From: Pseudomonas coleopterorum
Lineage (GTDB): Bacteria; Pseudomonadota; Gammaproteobacteria; Pseudomonadales; Pseudomonadaceae
NCBI RefSeq assembly: GCF_900105555.1
Contig: NZ_FNTZ01000001.1
Coordinates: 2,604,001 to 2,668,000 of the forward strand
DNA length: 64,000 nucleotides
Reading direction: 5' to 3'
Part shown: positions 8,142 to 17,280 of the stretch, piece by piece
Layout of the letters: each line of letters begins with the position of its first letter
How positions within the stretch are numbered: position 1 is the first letter of the stretch
Made by a program: the position numbers and the translations under genes
The notes under the pieces: generated by a model
Told to the model about the DNA's origin: nothing
Databases searched by the model: none
The model's input: the letters and a program-made list of their open reading frames with translations, nothing else

Positions 8142-9715
8142 CCGGCATCGACAACGTGATGAACCTGGGCGAACTGCTCAACCAGATCGCCCGGCGCTAC
8201 CCCGACGCGCCGGGTTTCATTCGCGGCGAGCAGGTGCACACCTGGCGCAGCATTTCGCAACGGGTCGACAGCGTCGCCGCGGCGCTGCGCGCGCGTGGGC
8301 TGGGCAAGGGCGACAAGCTGCTGGTGCATTCGCGCAACAACCTGCCGCTGTTCGAAAGCGCCTGGGTGGCGTTTCGCCTGGGCGCGGTGTGGGTGCCGAC
8401 CAACGTGCGCATTACCCCGCCGGAGGCCGCTTACCTGGGCAGTTCCAGCGGTGCGGTGGCGATGCTGTACGACGAGGGGCTGGCGCACTACGTGGATGCG
8501 GTGCGCGCCGAAGCACCGGCGCTGGCGCAGGTGATCGCCATCGGCGAGCCACGCGCGGGCGAACTGGGCTATGGGCAATTGCTCGACGAAGGCGCGCCAC
8601 ATGCCAGCACGTTCCGCGCCGCCGACGTCAATTACCATGACCCGCTGTGGTTCTTCTACACCTCAGGCACCACCGGTCATCCCAAGGCAGGCGTACTCAC
8701 CCACGGGCAGATGGCCTTCGTCATCAACAACCATATCGCCGACCTGATGCCGGGCCTCTCCCAGCATTCGCGTTCGCTGGTGCTGGCGCCGCTGTCTCAC
8801 GGCGCCGGTATCCACGCGCTGGTCAACGTGGCGCGTGGCGCCGCCTGCGTGCTACCGGCCAGCGACCGCCTGGACTGCAACGAAGCCTGGCGCCTGGTGC
8901 AGGAGCACCGCGTCGACAACCTGTTCACCGTGCCGACCATCGTCAAGATGCTCACCGAAGACCCTGCCGTCGACCGCTACGACCACAGCAGCCTGCGCCA
9001 TGTGATCTACGCCGGCGCGCCGATGTACCGCGCCGATCAATGCCACGCGCTGCGCAAGCTGGGCAAGGTGCTGGTGCAGTATTACGGCCTGGGCGAAGTC
9101 ACCGGCAACATCACCGTGCTGCCCGCCGATTGCCACGACGCCGAAGACTCGCCCGCCGCCAAGGTCGGCAGTTGCGGCTATCCGCGCACGGGCATGCAGG
9201 TGGCCATTCTGGACGACGCCGGTAACGAGTTGGCCACCGGTGAGGACGGCGAGATCTGCGTCCGCGGACCGGCCGTGTTCAGCGGGTACTACAACAACCC
9301 GACGGCCAATGCCAGTTGCTTCAAGCACGGCTGGTTCCACACCGGCGACCTGGGTCATGTCGACGAACAGGGGTATCTGTTCATCACGGGCCGCGCCTCG
9401 GACATGTACATCTCTGGCGGCTCCAACGTGTACCCGCGCGAGGTCGAGGAAGCGCTGCTCACCCACCCGGCGGTCAACGAGGTAGCCGTGCTGGGCATGC
9501 CGGACGAGAAATGGGGCGAGTGCGGTTGCGCCGTGATCGTCACCACCGGCCAGGTCAGTGACGAGCAGTTGCTGGCCCACCTGGAGCCGCGTCTGGCCCG
9601 CTACAAGTGGCCCAAACGCTTCGTGCGCTGGGACGCCATGCCCAAGTCCGGCTACGGCAAGATCGTCAAGAAGCAGATCCGCACGTTGCTGCAGGAACGC
9701 GAGGAGGTCGCCTGA
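8138..9715 (+). CDS. acyl-CoA ligase / AMP-binding protein
   Basis: This 525-residue adenylate-forming enzyme activates a carboxylic acid to its CoA thioester through an acyl-AMP. Motifs in order are the P-loop YTSGTTGHPKAG (about 173), the YYGLGEVT adenine-site motif, HTGDLGHVDEQGY with the ribose-binding aspartate, the hinge ITGRASDMYISGG, and the C-terminal catalytic lysine in KSGYGKIVKK. The length is normal for a medium- or short-chain or aryl ligase. It overlaps the thiolase stop by 4 bases and the next gene by 1 base. Together with the divergent TRAP system it supports a route of import, CoA activation and thiolysis. Substrate specificity cannot be assigned by eye. Confidence 0.95.
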   Translation: MTGIDNVMNLGELLNQIARRYPDAPGFIRGEQVHTWRSISQRVDSVAAALRARGLGKGDKLLVHSRNNLPLFESAWVAFRLGAVWVPTNVRITPPEAAYLGSSSGAVAMLYDEGLAHYVDAVRAEAPALAQVIAIGEPRAGELGYGQLLDEGAPHASTFRAADVNYHDPLWFFYTSGTTGHPKAGVLTHGQMAFVINNHIADLMPGLSQHSRSLVLAPLSHGAGIHALVNVARGAACVLPASDRLDCNEAWRLVQEHRVDNLFTVPTIVKMLTEDPAVDRYDHSSLRHVIYAGAPMYRADQCHALRKLGKVLVQYYGLGEVTGNITVLPADCHDAEDSPAAKVGSCGYPRTGMQVAILDDAGNELATGEDGEICVRGPAVFSGYYNNPTANASCFKHGWFHTGDLGHVDEQGYLFITGRASDMYISGGSNVYPREVEEALLTHPAVNEVAVLGMPDEKWGECGCAVIVTTGQVSDEQLLAHLEPRLARYKWPKRFVRWDAMPKSGYGKIVKKQIRTLLQEREEVA

Positions 9716-10266
9716 TGAATCCCCATTTCGAGGAGCGCAACGGCGTGCGGGTCTTCGTCCATGGCGGGCCGGCCCAACAGCCGCGGCGTCTGGACCGCAG
9801 CGTGGCCCAAGGTGAAGAACTGCGCCTGGTACTGCCGCGGGCGTGCAACGTCGGCGCAGGCGTGCTGCAAGCCCTGCAGGGGCGTCGGTACGGCAGCGCC
9901 GTGGGCCGCATCCTGTGTGGTGGCGCGGCGCACCTGAGCTACCACCGCATGGTGGTCACCGACAAGCCGGAACGGCCCTACGACTACGGTGCTCCGGTGG
10001 TGCTGGACGGCTACATCACCTTCATCAGCGGTGCCATCACCGTGGGCCGGGATGCGCAGGGCAGGCCATTGCTGCACTGCCACGCCGGTTTTCTGGATCG
10101 TGACGGCCAGCAGCACGGCGGCCATCTGCTGCTCGACAGGCTGGTGGTCGGCAGTGAAAGCCTGGTGATCCGCCTGTGCCTGTTCGACCAGGTCGCCTAC
10201 CAGGCCCAACCCGACGCGGAAACCCACTTCAGCCTGTTGCAGCCGATCGATCAGGAGGCCTCATGA
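9715..10266 (+). CDS. PPC/DUF296 domain protein with intact histidine motif
   Basis: This 183-residue protein contains one PPC (DUF296) domain, about residues 30-165. These small trimer-forming domains are found as plant AT-hook partners and as stand-alone bacterial proteins of unknown function. The family core is visible as GAGVLQALQ, the strand DGYITFISGAITVG and a putative metal-binding set HCH (121-123) with GGH (135-137). I chose the ATG at 9715, which overlaps the ligase stop by one base behind GAGGAG. The next gene is a second PPC protein. Nothing in the sequence shows DNA binding, so a role in the catabolic module, for example as an enzyme subunit or ligand sensor, is equally possible. 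Confidence 0.8.
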   Translation: MNPHFEERNGVRVFVHGGPAQQPRRLDRSVAQGEELRLVLPRACNVGAGVLQALQGRRYGSAVGRILCGGAAHLSYHRMVVTDKPERPYDYGAPVVLDGYITFISGAITVGRDAQGRPLLHCHAGFLDRDGQQHGGHLLLDRLVVGSESLVIRLCLFDQVAYQAQPDAETHFSLLQPIDQEAS

Positions 10267-10673
10267 ACACCAGCGCCGTACTCGAACCCGACCTGTCCCC
10301 TTCAACCGTCCAGACCGGCCGCCTGGGGCGTCTGGTGGTGGCGCGGCTCAAGCCCAACGAAGACATCGTTGAAAGCGCCGAAGCGCTGTGTGTCAGTCAC
10401 GGCATTGAGCTGGCAGTGATTCGCGGCGGGTTGGGCAGCCTGATCGACGCACAGCTGGGCTATCTGGGACGGCAGGGCATGAAGACCTTGACCGTGCCCG
10501 GACCCGGCGTGGAGATACTGAGCATCAGTGGCGAGATCGTCATCGGTGAAAGCCGCCTGCAGGCGGTGGTGGCCGACGCCGACGGCAACATCTTTGCCGG
10601 ACGCCTGGAGCGCGGCCGCAACCTGTCGTTCATCACCGTGGAACTGACCCTGCAGGAATGGGTGCCAGACTGA
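10263..10673 (+). CDS. PPC/DUF296 domain protein, histidine motif lost
   Basis: This 136-residue protein is nearly all PPC (DUF296) domain. The recognisable core includes ARLKPNEDIVESAEALC, VIRGGLGSLIDAQ and the strand ILSISGEIVIG. Where its neighbour has H-C-H and G-G-H, this one has LQAVVADADGNIFAGRL, so the putative metal ligands are gone. It overlaps the preceding stop by 4 bases (ATGA) and ends the operon. The pair looks like an active and a degenerate paralogue that could assemble together, as heteromeric trimers do in other families; that is inference. No terminator is visible before the convergent SfnB-like gene 67 bp on. Confidence 0.78.
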   Translation: MNTSAVLEPDLSPSTVQTGRLGRLVVARLKPNEDIVESAEALCVSHGIELAVIRGGLGSLIDAQLGYLGRQGMKTLTVPGPGVEILSISGEIVIGESRLQAVVADADGNIFAGRLERGRNLSFITVELTLQEWVPD

Positions 10674-10740
10674 AACGGTGGCGAGCCTTTGGGAGAGGGT
10701 TCACCGGACGCGTCGATCCCGAAGGTGATCGCATACACGA

Positions 10741-11961
10741 TCAGAAAAGCCCTGAGGTCGGCGGCGGTGTGCCTTTGAGCTGCCAAGTGCCCACTGCCGC
10801 AGCTTTCCAGTCACGAGGGTTGTGATTGGCCACGGTGCGGGCGTTGCGCCAGTGCCGGTCAAGGTTATGGCCGCGCCCGGTCGTGGAGGCGCCGCCCACA
10901 TCGAACACTCGTTCCGCCGCCTTGAGCGCGCATTCGGCGGCGATGTATTGCGCCTGCGCCACCTCGATCGCGGCCTCGTCCACCGCTGCCGGATCGAGCC
11001 CCGCCGCCCAGGCGCGATCGATCGCTTCGGCGGCCTTGAGCACCACCGCCTCCGCAGTGTAGGCACGCGCCGAAATCTCGCCCACGCTCAACGCCACATA
11101 AGGATCATCCACCGACTGGTCGGCGCTGCTGTGCTTGATCGGACGCGCATGATGGCGTGCGAACGCCACCGCATCGTTCAACGCGTTGCGGGCGATTCCG
11201 GCCTGCACCGAGGCCAGGAACAGCTGCAGGAACGGCGTCACCAGGGTGCGCTTGCCCTCTTCCACCGTGCGCGTGCGAACCTCGTGGGCATAGACCTGCA
11301 CGTTGTCCAGCCGCGTCGTGCCACTGGCGGTGAGGCGCTGGCCCATGGCGTCGAAATCGTCCAGCAGCACCAGCCCTTCGCGGTCACGGGGCAGGATGAA
11401 CGACAGCGGCTGGTCGTGCTCGTCCAGCGCCACCGCGCTGATCCAGTCGGCGTACAGCGAGCCGGTGCTGTAGAACTTGCTGCCGTTGGCCCGGTAGTGA
11501 TCACCTTCGCGCACGATGCGGGCGCTGATGGCACCGTTGGCACCGCCGACTTCCCAACCGGCGTTGCCCAGGACCGCTCCTTGCAGGTAACGGGCGAACC
11601 AGAGCTGACGCTCCTGCTCGGCGCCTTCGGCCCGAGACACCAGCAGCCCCTCGATGAACGCGAAGCCGGGACGCAAGGCCTGGGCGACATTGGAGTCCAC
11701 CGCGGCGATGCGCACCAGCAGGCCGACGACGTCCTTCACCGAGCCGCCAGGGCCACCATAGCGGGTGGGGATGCGCAGGGTATAGAGCAACGCTTGGGCG
11801 ATCTGTGCGACGGCCTCGTAGGGCAGTTGCCGGTCACGCTCGCGCGCAGCGGCGCCGGCAGCGATGGCCGGCAGCAACTGCTCGGCACGTGCCAGCAATT
11901 GCGCCACGCTCAGTGGCGCTACGGGTGAAGGGGAAGGCGTGACCTTGGCAGCGTGAGTCAT
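10741..11961 (-). CDS. SfnB/DszC-like flavin-dependent oxidoreductase (acyl-CoA dehydrogenase fold)
   Basis: This 406-residue protein belongs to the acyl-CoA dehydrogenase superfamily branch that includes SfnB and DszC, which act in sulfur acquisition as FMNH2-dependent monooxygenases. Visible blocks are IPTRYGGPGGSVKDVVGLL, GSKFYSTGSLYADWI, ASGTTRLDNVQV and the C-terminal VGGASTTGRGHNLDRHWRNARTV, which is typical of that branch rather than of true acyl-CoA dehydrogenases. I chose the ATG at 11961 because it gives the usual length; the longer frame enters the ABC gene. It is the distal gene behind the ABC importer operon (46 bp gap), which suggests that it processes what that importer brings in. 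It is paralogous to the enzyme at 25754-27040. Confidence 0.88.
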   Translation of the reverse strand: MTHAAKVTPSPSPVAPLSVAQLLARAEQLLPAIAAGAAARERDRQLPYEAVAQIAQALLYTLRIPTRYGGPGGSVKDVVGLLVRIAAVDSNVAQALRPGFAFIEGLLVSRAEGAEQERQLWFARYLQGAVLGNAGWEVGGANGAISARIVREGDHYRANGSKFYSTGSLYADWISAVALDEHDQPLSFILPRDREGLVLLDDFDAMGQRLTASGTTRLDNVQVYAHEVRTRTVEEGKRTLVTPFLQLFLASVQAGIARNALNDAVAFARHHARPIKHSSADQSVDDPYVALSVGEISARAYTAEAVVLKAAEAIDRAWAAGLDPAAVDEAAIEVAQAQYIAAECALKAAERVFDVGGASTTGRGHNLDRHWRNARTVANHNPRDWKAAAVGTWQLKGTPPPTSGLF

Positions 11962-12007
11962 GAAGGGTTCCTGTCTGGAAATGGATGGAAGGGGCAGCGC
12001 GACGCCT

Positions 12008-13720
12008 TCAAATGGCGATCTTCCACAAGCGGGATTCATCGAACAGCAGCACGGCGTTTTCCGGCTCCAGTGGAGGGACCTGCAGCGCCACGCCAGCACT
12101 GGGCAGGCGTGGCACGGCGCCGAGCAGGCGTTGGGTGTAGGGGTGCTGCGGCGACTCGAACAATTGCTCGACCGGCGCGTGCTCGACCACCTGCCCATGG
12201 CGCATCACCAGCACCTCGTCGCTGACATGACGGATGACGCCCAGGTCATGGGAAATGAACAGGTAGGCCAGGCCCAGTTCGGCTTGCAGGTCGGCGAGCA
12301 AGTCCAGCACCTGGGCCTGGACCGAGACGTCCAACGCCGATACCGGCTCGTCGCAGACAATCACCTTGGGGTTGCTGGCGATGGCGCGGGCAATCGCCAC
12401 CCGCTGGCGCTGGCCACCGGAGAGTTGCAGGGGCCGTCGCGTTGCCAGCTCGGCAGGCAAGCGCACCTGCTGCAGCAAGTGACGAATACGAGGCGCCTGA
12501 TCAGGCGCTGCGACGCCGGCCACGTCCAACGCATCGGCGAGAATCTGCCCGACGCTCCAGCGCGGGTCGAACGAACTGAGCGGGTCCTGATAGATCACGC
12601 TGATGTCACGTCGCAGCGCCCGGCGCTGGCTTTCGGCGACCCGTGCATCGGCGCTGCCATTCCAGGGTTGATCGAGGAAGCGCACCTGGCCATCGTCCGT
12701 TTCGAGCAGTCCCAGGGCCATGCGCGCCACGGTGGTCTTGCCCGAACCGGACTCACCGACGATGCCCAGGGTCTGGCCGGCCCGCAGCTCGAAGTCGACG
12801 CCGTCGACCACCTGGCGCACGTGCTGGTCAGGCCCGACATAGCGTTTGCCCAGGCCACGGGCGTGCAACAGCACGGGCTGATCGAGCCGTGGCGCGCGGG
12901 CGAGCGTGGCGGCAGGTTGACCGGGGCTGAGGCGGGTACCGCGCTCATGCTCCGCCGGAACCGCATCGAGCAGGCTGCGGGTGTAGGGATGGCGCGGCGC
13001 GGTCAGCACCTGATGCATGCTGCCCTGCTCCACCACTTCACCGTGCTGCAACACCAGCACCTCGTCGGCCAGTTGCGCGACCACCGCCAGATCGTGACTG
13101 ATGATCAACAACGAACTGCCCTGGGCCTTGATCGCCTGCAGTACACCGAGAATCTGCGCCTGCACGGTGGCGTCCAGTGCGGTGGTCGGCTCGTCGGCGA
13201 TCACCAGGCCCGGATCAAGTGCCAGGGCGCTGGCGATCAACGCACGCTGACGCAATCCACCGGACAACTCGCCCGAGCGCTGTCGGGCGCGCAGGGCCGG
13301 TTCCGGCACCCCGACCCGTTCCAGCAGTTGCAGCACCCGCGCGGCACGGGAAGCACGATCGCCCCAACCATGGGTCTGCAGCACTTCGAGAATTTCCTTG
13401 CCGACCGGCCGCAGCGGATCGAGCGAAACCAGGGCATCCTGCAACACGAAACCGATGTCCTTGCCGCGCACTCGGCGCCACTGGCGGTCGCTCAAGGCCA
13501 GCAAATCGAGATCACCGTAGTGCAGGCGCCGTGCCCGCACCTGTGCGCCCTCTCCGGCCAGGCCGATCAGGCTGCGCGCGGTGACGCTCTTGCCAGAGCC
13601 GGATTCCCCGACCAGGGCCAGGGTCTTGCCCGGTTCCAGAGTGAACGACAGGTTGCGCACCACGCTTTGCCCGGCGAACTCCACGCTCAGGCCTTCGACG
13701 ATCAGCGTCTTGTGGCTCAT
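12008..13720 (-). CDS. ABC importer ATPase with two fused nucleotide-binding domains (DppD-DppF type)
   Basis: This 570-residue protein carries two complete ABC cassettes, equivalent to OppD/DppD and OppF/DppF in one chain. Each half has its own Walker A (GESGSGKSV and GESGSGKTTVAR), signature (LSGGLRQRALIA and LSGGQRQRVAIARA) and Walker B (LVIADEPTTALDATV and VIVCDEPVSALDVSV). I start at the ATG at 13720 because the longer frame reads across the permease. It overlaps the permease stop by 4 bases. It energises uptake of a peptide-like or nickel-type substrate through the two permeases encoded just upstream. The same fused design occurs in the second importer (20742-22400). Confidence 0.95.
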   Translation of the reverse strand: MSHKTLIVEGLSVEFAGQSVVRNLSFTLEPGKTLALVGESGSGKSVTARSLIGLAGEGAQVRARRLHYGDLDLLALSDRQWRRVRGKDIGFVLQDALVSLDPLRPVGKEILEVLQTHGWGDRASRAARVLQLLERVGVPEPALRARQRSGELSGGLRQRALIASALALDPGLVIADEPTTALDATVQAQILGVLQAIKAQGSSLLIISHDLAVVAQLADEVLVLQHGEVVEQGSMHQVLTAPRHPYTRSLLDAVPAEHERGTRLSPGQPAATLARAPRLDQPVLLHARGLGKRYVGPDQHVRQVVDGVDFELRAGQTLGIVGESGSGKTTVARMALGLLETDDGQVRFLDQPWNGSADARVAESQRRALRRDISVIYQDPLSSFDPRWSVGQILADALDVAGVAAPDQAPRIRHLLQQVRLPAELATRRPLQLSGGQRQRVAIARAIASNPKVIVCDEPVSALDVSVQAQVLDLLADLQAELGLAYLFISHDLGVIRHVSDEVLVMRHGQVVEHAPVEQLFESPQHPYTQRLLGAVPRLPSAGVALQVPPLEPENAVLLFDESRLWKIAI

Positions 13721-14580
13721 GTCAGGCGGCCCTCCAGGCGTTGTTGCAGATAGCGACCGGCAACTGTGGTCGACAAGGTGGTGAGTACGATGAACAGTCC
13801 AGGGAAAAACGTCAGCCACCAGGCGTTGGCAATGAAGTCGCGGCCCATGGACAGCATGGTGCCCCACTCCGGCGTGGGCGGCCGCGCGCCCAGGCCGAGG
13901 AAGCTCAGCGCCGAGGCCCAGACGATGGCCTGCCCCACACCCATGGTCAGGGTGACGATCAGCGGGCGCATGGCGTTGGGCAGCAGCTGTCGCCAGATGA
14001 TGCGTCGAGTCGGGTGGCCCAGGGCGCGCGCCGCTTCGATGTAACCGGCGTTGCGCACCGCCAGCACCTGCCCACGGACCATCCGCGCATACCCCGGCGC
14101 GGCGCCCAGGCCGGTAGCGATGATCAGCGGGCCGATGCCGCTGCCGAAGATGGCCACGAACAGCAACGCCAGCACCAGGCTGGGAAAGGCGAACAGGACT
14201 TCCAGCAACCAGCCCACACTGCGGTCGGTGCGCAGCCCGCCCAGGCCGCCGAGCAGGCCGAGAACAATGGCGATGCTCATCGCCAGCGCCGTCGCCGCCA
14301 GGCCGACGAACAGCGACAGGCGCGCGCCGTGGATCACCCGTGAGTAGATGTCGCGACCCGATTGATCGGTGCCGAACCAGTGTGCCCAACCGGGCGGATG
14401 AAAGGCGTCGCGCGGGACGATGGCCAGCGGGTCGCCGTGCGCGAACAGCTGCGGTGCCAGCGCGGCCACGATCACCAGCGTCAGGAAACCGATGACCAGG
14501 CTCGCGCCCAGACGGATCCGAAGGGGTCGACGTTGAGTGCGCAGCGGCAGCGCCGGGCTCTCCAGAATCAGATCGCTCAT
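13717..14580 (-). CDS. ABC importer permease (DppC type)
   Basis: This 287-residue inner-membrane permease has an N-terminal transmembrane helix (ASLVIGFLTLVIVAALAP), the DppC-type segment HWFGTDQSGRDIYSR, and the EAA-loop region EAARALGHPTRRIIWRQLLPN that contacts the ATPase. LSFLGLGARPPTPEWG is the usual C-terminal family signature. It overlaps the DppB-type gene upstream and the ATPase downstream by 4 bases each, so the operon is translationally coupled. The substrate is unknown; peptides, nickel complexes and organosulfur compounds are all carried by relatives. Confidence 0.94.
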   Translation of the reverse strand: MSDLILESPALPLRTQRRPLRIRLGASLVIGFLTLVIVAALAPQLFAHGDPLAIVPRDAFHPPGWAHWFGTDQSGRDIYSRVIHGARLSLFVGLAATALAMSIAIVLGLLGGLGGLRTDRSVGWLLEVLFAFPSLVLALLFVAIFGSGIGPLIIATGLGAAPGYARMVRGQVLAVRNAGYIEAARALGHPTRRIIWRQLLPNAMRPLIVTLTMGVGQAIVWASALSFLGLGARPPTPEWGTMLSMGRDFIANAWWLTFFPGLFIVLTTLSTTVAGRYLQQRLEGRLT

Positions 14581-15569
14581 GCCAGGGTTTCCTTCTGCCG
14601 TGGGTCGATCCACTGGTACACCAGGTCGACCAGAATGTTGGCCAGCACATAACCGGCCGCGACCACCAGGCTGATGCCGATGGTCAGTGGCAAGTCCTGC
14701 AGCTGCACCGCTTGATACAACTGACGGCCCAGCCCCCTGCGGGAAAAGATCACTTCGATCACCACGGCGCCGCTGATCAGCGCGCCGATCGCCCATCCGG
14801 ACAACGACACGCCGGGCAGCACGGCATGCCGCAGTGCGTGCCTGAAGCGTACCGCCGCGTCGCTCAGCCCACGGGTGCGCGCGGTCAGCACGAAGGGCTG
14901 ATCCAGGGTCAGTTCCAGAGATTCGCGGGTCACCTGGCCAATGAAGCCGGCCAGCGGCACCGCCAGCGCGATCGTCGGCAGCACCAGGGTCCGCCAGCCG
15001 TCGCTGCCCGCCGGTGGGAACAGGCGCAAGCCGAAGGCGAACACCGCCAGCAGCACGATGCCCAGCCAGAAATGCGGAAGGGCCGCGCACAGGGTTTCAG
15101 CCAGGGACGCCAGGCGCCCGACCCAGCTGCGGCGGCCGGCGGTGAACACGGTCAGGCCCAGCACCAGCAGCCAGGCCAGCACCAGTGCGCTCAAGGTCAG
15201 CTCCAGGGTCGGCCCGGCCTGCTCGGCCAGTACCCGCGTGACCGGCATGTGCTGGGAGTAGGACACCCCCAGGTCGCCCTGCACCAGGCGCACCAGGTAC
15301 AGCCCGTACTGGACCGCCAGGGGCCGATCCAGGCCGTACTCGCGGGTGACCTCGGCGATGGTCTCCGGGGTCGGGTTGCCGCTGGGTCCGCCCAGGATGG
15401 CCTGTACCGGATCGCCCGGCATCAGGCGCAGGGCGAAGAAGGTCAGCGTGGCGACGGCCCACAACACCAGCAATCCTCCGCCAAGGCGCACGGCGGCGCG
15501 GCGGCCCAGACGAATCAAGCGCTGGCGACGGGGGTCCGGCGACGAAACGGTTACAGGTGTGGTGGTCAT
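14577..15569 (-). CDS. ABC importer permease (DppB type)
   Basis: This 330-residue permease of the DppB/OppB type pairs with the DppC-type protein encoded next. It has the first transmembrane helix (GGLLVLWAVATLTFFALRLMP), the periplasmic segment MPGDPVQAILGGP, the motif ITREYGLDRPLAVQYG in the form EVTREYGLDRPL, and the EAA-like loop RFRHALRHAVLPGVSL. It starts by overlapping the stop of the solute-binding protein gene (ATGA). Its counterpart in the second importer is at 27089-28024, where the paired permease genes are separated by three enzymes instead. Confidence 0.93.
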   Translation of the reverse strand: MTTTPVTVSSPDPRRQRLIRLGRRAAVRLGGGLLVLWAVATLTFFALRLMPGDPVQAILGGPSGNPTPETIAEVTREYGLDRPLAVQYGLYLVRLVQGDLGVSYSQHMPVTRVLAEQAGPTLELTLSALVLAWLLVLGLTVFTAGRRSWVGRLASLAETLCAALPHFWLGIVLLAVFAFGLRLFPPAGSDGWRTLVLPTIALAVPLAGFIGQVTRESLELTLDQPFVLTARTRGLSDAAVRFRHALRHAVLPGVSLSGWAIGALISGAVVIEVIFSRRGLGRQLYQAVQLQDLPLTIGISLVVAAGYVLANILVDLVYQWIDPRQKETLA

Positions 15570-17233
15570 TTGTTCACCCAGGCGTCATAGAGGTAGGTCA
15601 CCGCCAGCGAGGTTTCCAGACGAACCCCCTGGGTCGTCTTGTAGATGCCCAGCCGGGTGCTTTGTGGGTAGGTGGTCAGTTGCAGGTACTGGCTGGAGGC
15701 TACGGCCTGCGCCTGGTGGTACAACGCCTGGCGTTGGCTGGGGTCCTGCGTGGCCAGGGCCCTTTGCACCAGCTCGTCGAACTGCGGATCGCTGAAGCCT
15801 GCGGTGTTCTGGTGATAGCCGCCCACCCCAGCAGGCTGGATGAACGCGCTGCTGAAGATGATCCGCAGCACGTCGGCGGTGTTGGTGTTCCAGTAGCCAA
15901 CGCGGATGTCGTAATCCCAATCGGCCTGGCGCTTGGTCGCCTGCACATCGCTCATCTGCTCCATGATCAGCTCGATGCCGGCTTGCCGCGTGGTGGCTTG
16001 CACCTGCTCCCACAGGGTGAATTCCGACGGCGGCGTACGATTGCCCAGCACCACCGTCACCTGCAGGCGCTTGCCGTCCTTGAGGCGATAGCCCTCCTCG
16101 TCACGGCCGGTCCAGCCGGCCTCGTCGAGCAGTTGGGCGGCGCGCGCCGGGTCGTAATCCTGGGCGTGTTCGAAGTCGGGGCTGTAGAAGCGGGTGGCTT
16201 TGCTCAACGGACCACCGGCGCGAGGAAACTCGCCGAAGTAGACGCTTTGCAACGCACCGTCGATGTCGGCGCTGCGCACGAAGGCTTCACGCACCTTGAT
16301 ATCGTTGAACGGCGCGCGGCGGATATTCAGCGTGCCGTTGGTAGGGTTGCCGGGGCGCTGGGCAATGATCAGTTGCAGGTCCGGGTTGCGGCGGGCCGCT
16401 TCGTGGGACTCGGGCGGCAGGACTTCGATCACGTCCACTTCACCGGCCTGCAGTGACGCGAACCGCACGGAAGGCTCCTGAATGAACTTCCAGACGATGC
16501 GATCCAGGTACGCAGGCCCCTGATGCTGGGCCGTGGGCGGCGCCGAGTTGTAGTGCGGGTTGCGTTCGAGCACCACCTGGCTTTGCCGGTCCCAGCGCGC
16601 CACCTTGAACGGGCCGGTGCCGACCGGGCTTTCGCAGTTGACGTCGCGCGGACGTAGCAGCGCCTGGGGCGATTCGATACCGAGGAAGCCCTGGGCCAGC
16701 ACTTCCAGAAACGCGGCGTAGGGTGTGGCCAGGTGCACCTGAGCGGTGTAGGTGTCGAGCACATCGGTGCGTCGGTACTGACGGATGTAGCCGCCCGCGG
16801 TGCTCGACTGGGTCTTGGGGTTGGCCATGTGGTCGAGGTTGGCCTTGACCGCTTCGGCGTTGAACGGCGTGCCGTCGGTGAAGCGCACGTCATCGCGCAG
16901 GTAGAAGGTGTAGGTCAGGCCATCGGGCGAAATGTCCCAGCTTTTCGCCAGCCAGGGTCCGATACGCCCGTCGGCGTCCATCGACACCAGCGAGTCGAGG
17001 ACTTGCTGGGCGAGAAACACTTGCGGCATGTCGCCGGCGACGTGCGGGTCAAGGCAGGTCGGTTCGCGGTCGGTGGCATAGATGAGCGTGCCGCCGCTGA
17101 CCGGGGTATCGGTGCGTGCCGCAGCGGTGGGATGGTTATCGCAACCGCCCACCAGCAAGCTGACGGCCAACAGGCTGGCCCACGCGATACTGCCATGGGG
17201 TGTTGCAGAAGAACGCGGATGAATGTCTGCCAT
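15566..17233 (-). CDS. ABC importer substrate-binding lipoprotein (family 5, oligopeptide type)
   Basis: This 555-residue periplasmic receptor has a lipoprotein signal with lipobox LVGGC (lipidated Cys31), followed by the family-5 opening SGGTLIYATDREPTCLDPHV. Later blocks such as YTFYLRDDVRFTDGTPFNAEAVKANLDHM and GTGPFKVARWDRQSQVVLERNPHY are standard for this family. It heads the operon SBP - DppB - DppC - DppDF - SfnB-like. A weak sigma-54-like site lies 48 bp upstream (17281-17296). The lipid anchor would keep it at the inner membrane. Organosulfur uptake is my inference from the neighbouring SfnB-like enzyme. Confidence 0.94.
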   Translation of the reverse strand: MADIHPRSSATPHGSIAWASLLAVSLLVGGCDNHPTAAARTDTPVSGGTLIYATDREPTCLDPHVAGDMPQVFLAQQVLDSLVSMDADGRIGPWLAKSWDISPDGLTYTFYLRDDVRFTDGTPFNAEAVKANLDHMANPKTQSSTAGGYIRQYRRTDVLDTYTAQVHLATPYAAFLEVLAQGFLGIESPQALLRPRDVNCESPVGTGPFKVARWDRQSQVVLERNPHYNSAPPTAQHQGPAYLDRIVWKFIQEPSVRFASLQAGEVDVIEVLPPESHEAARRNPDLQLIIAQRPGNPTNGTLNIRRAPFNDIKVREAFVRSADIDGALQSVYFGEFPRAGGPLSKATRFYSPDFEHAQDYDPARAAQLLDEAGWTGRDEEGYRLKDGKRLQVTVVLGNRTPPSEFTLWEQVQATTRQAGIELIMEQMSDVQATKRQADWDYDIRVGYWNTNTADVLRIIFSSAFIQPAGVGGYHQNTAGFSDPQFDELVQRALATQDPSQRQALYHQAQAVASSQYLQLTTYPQSTRLGIYKTTQGVRLETSLAVTYLYDAWVNK

Positions 17234-17280
17234 GGGTCGGGCTGCGCCTTGTGTCGATGCTGAAGCTCACAAGAGGTGAT

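Noticed and set aside
12964..14650. Long upstream extension of the fused ATPase to 880 residues
   Set aside because: The extra part reads across the permease in the wrong frame; the ATG at 13720 gives the family N-terminus and the usual overlap.
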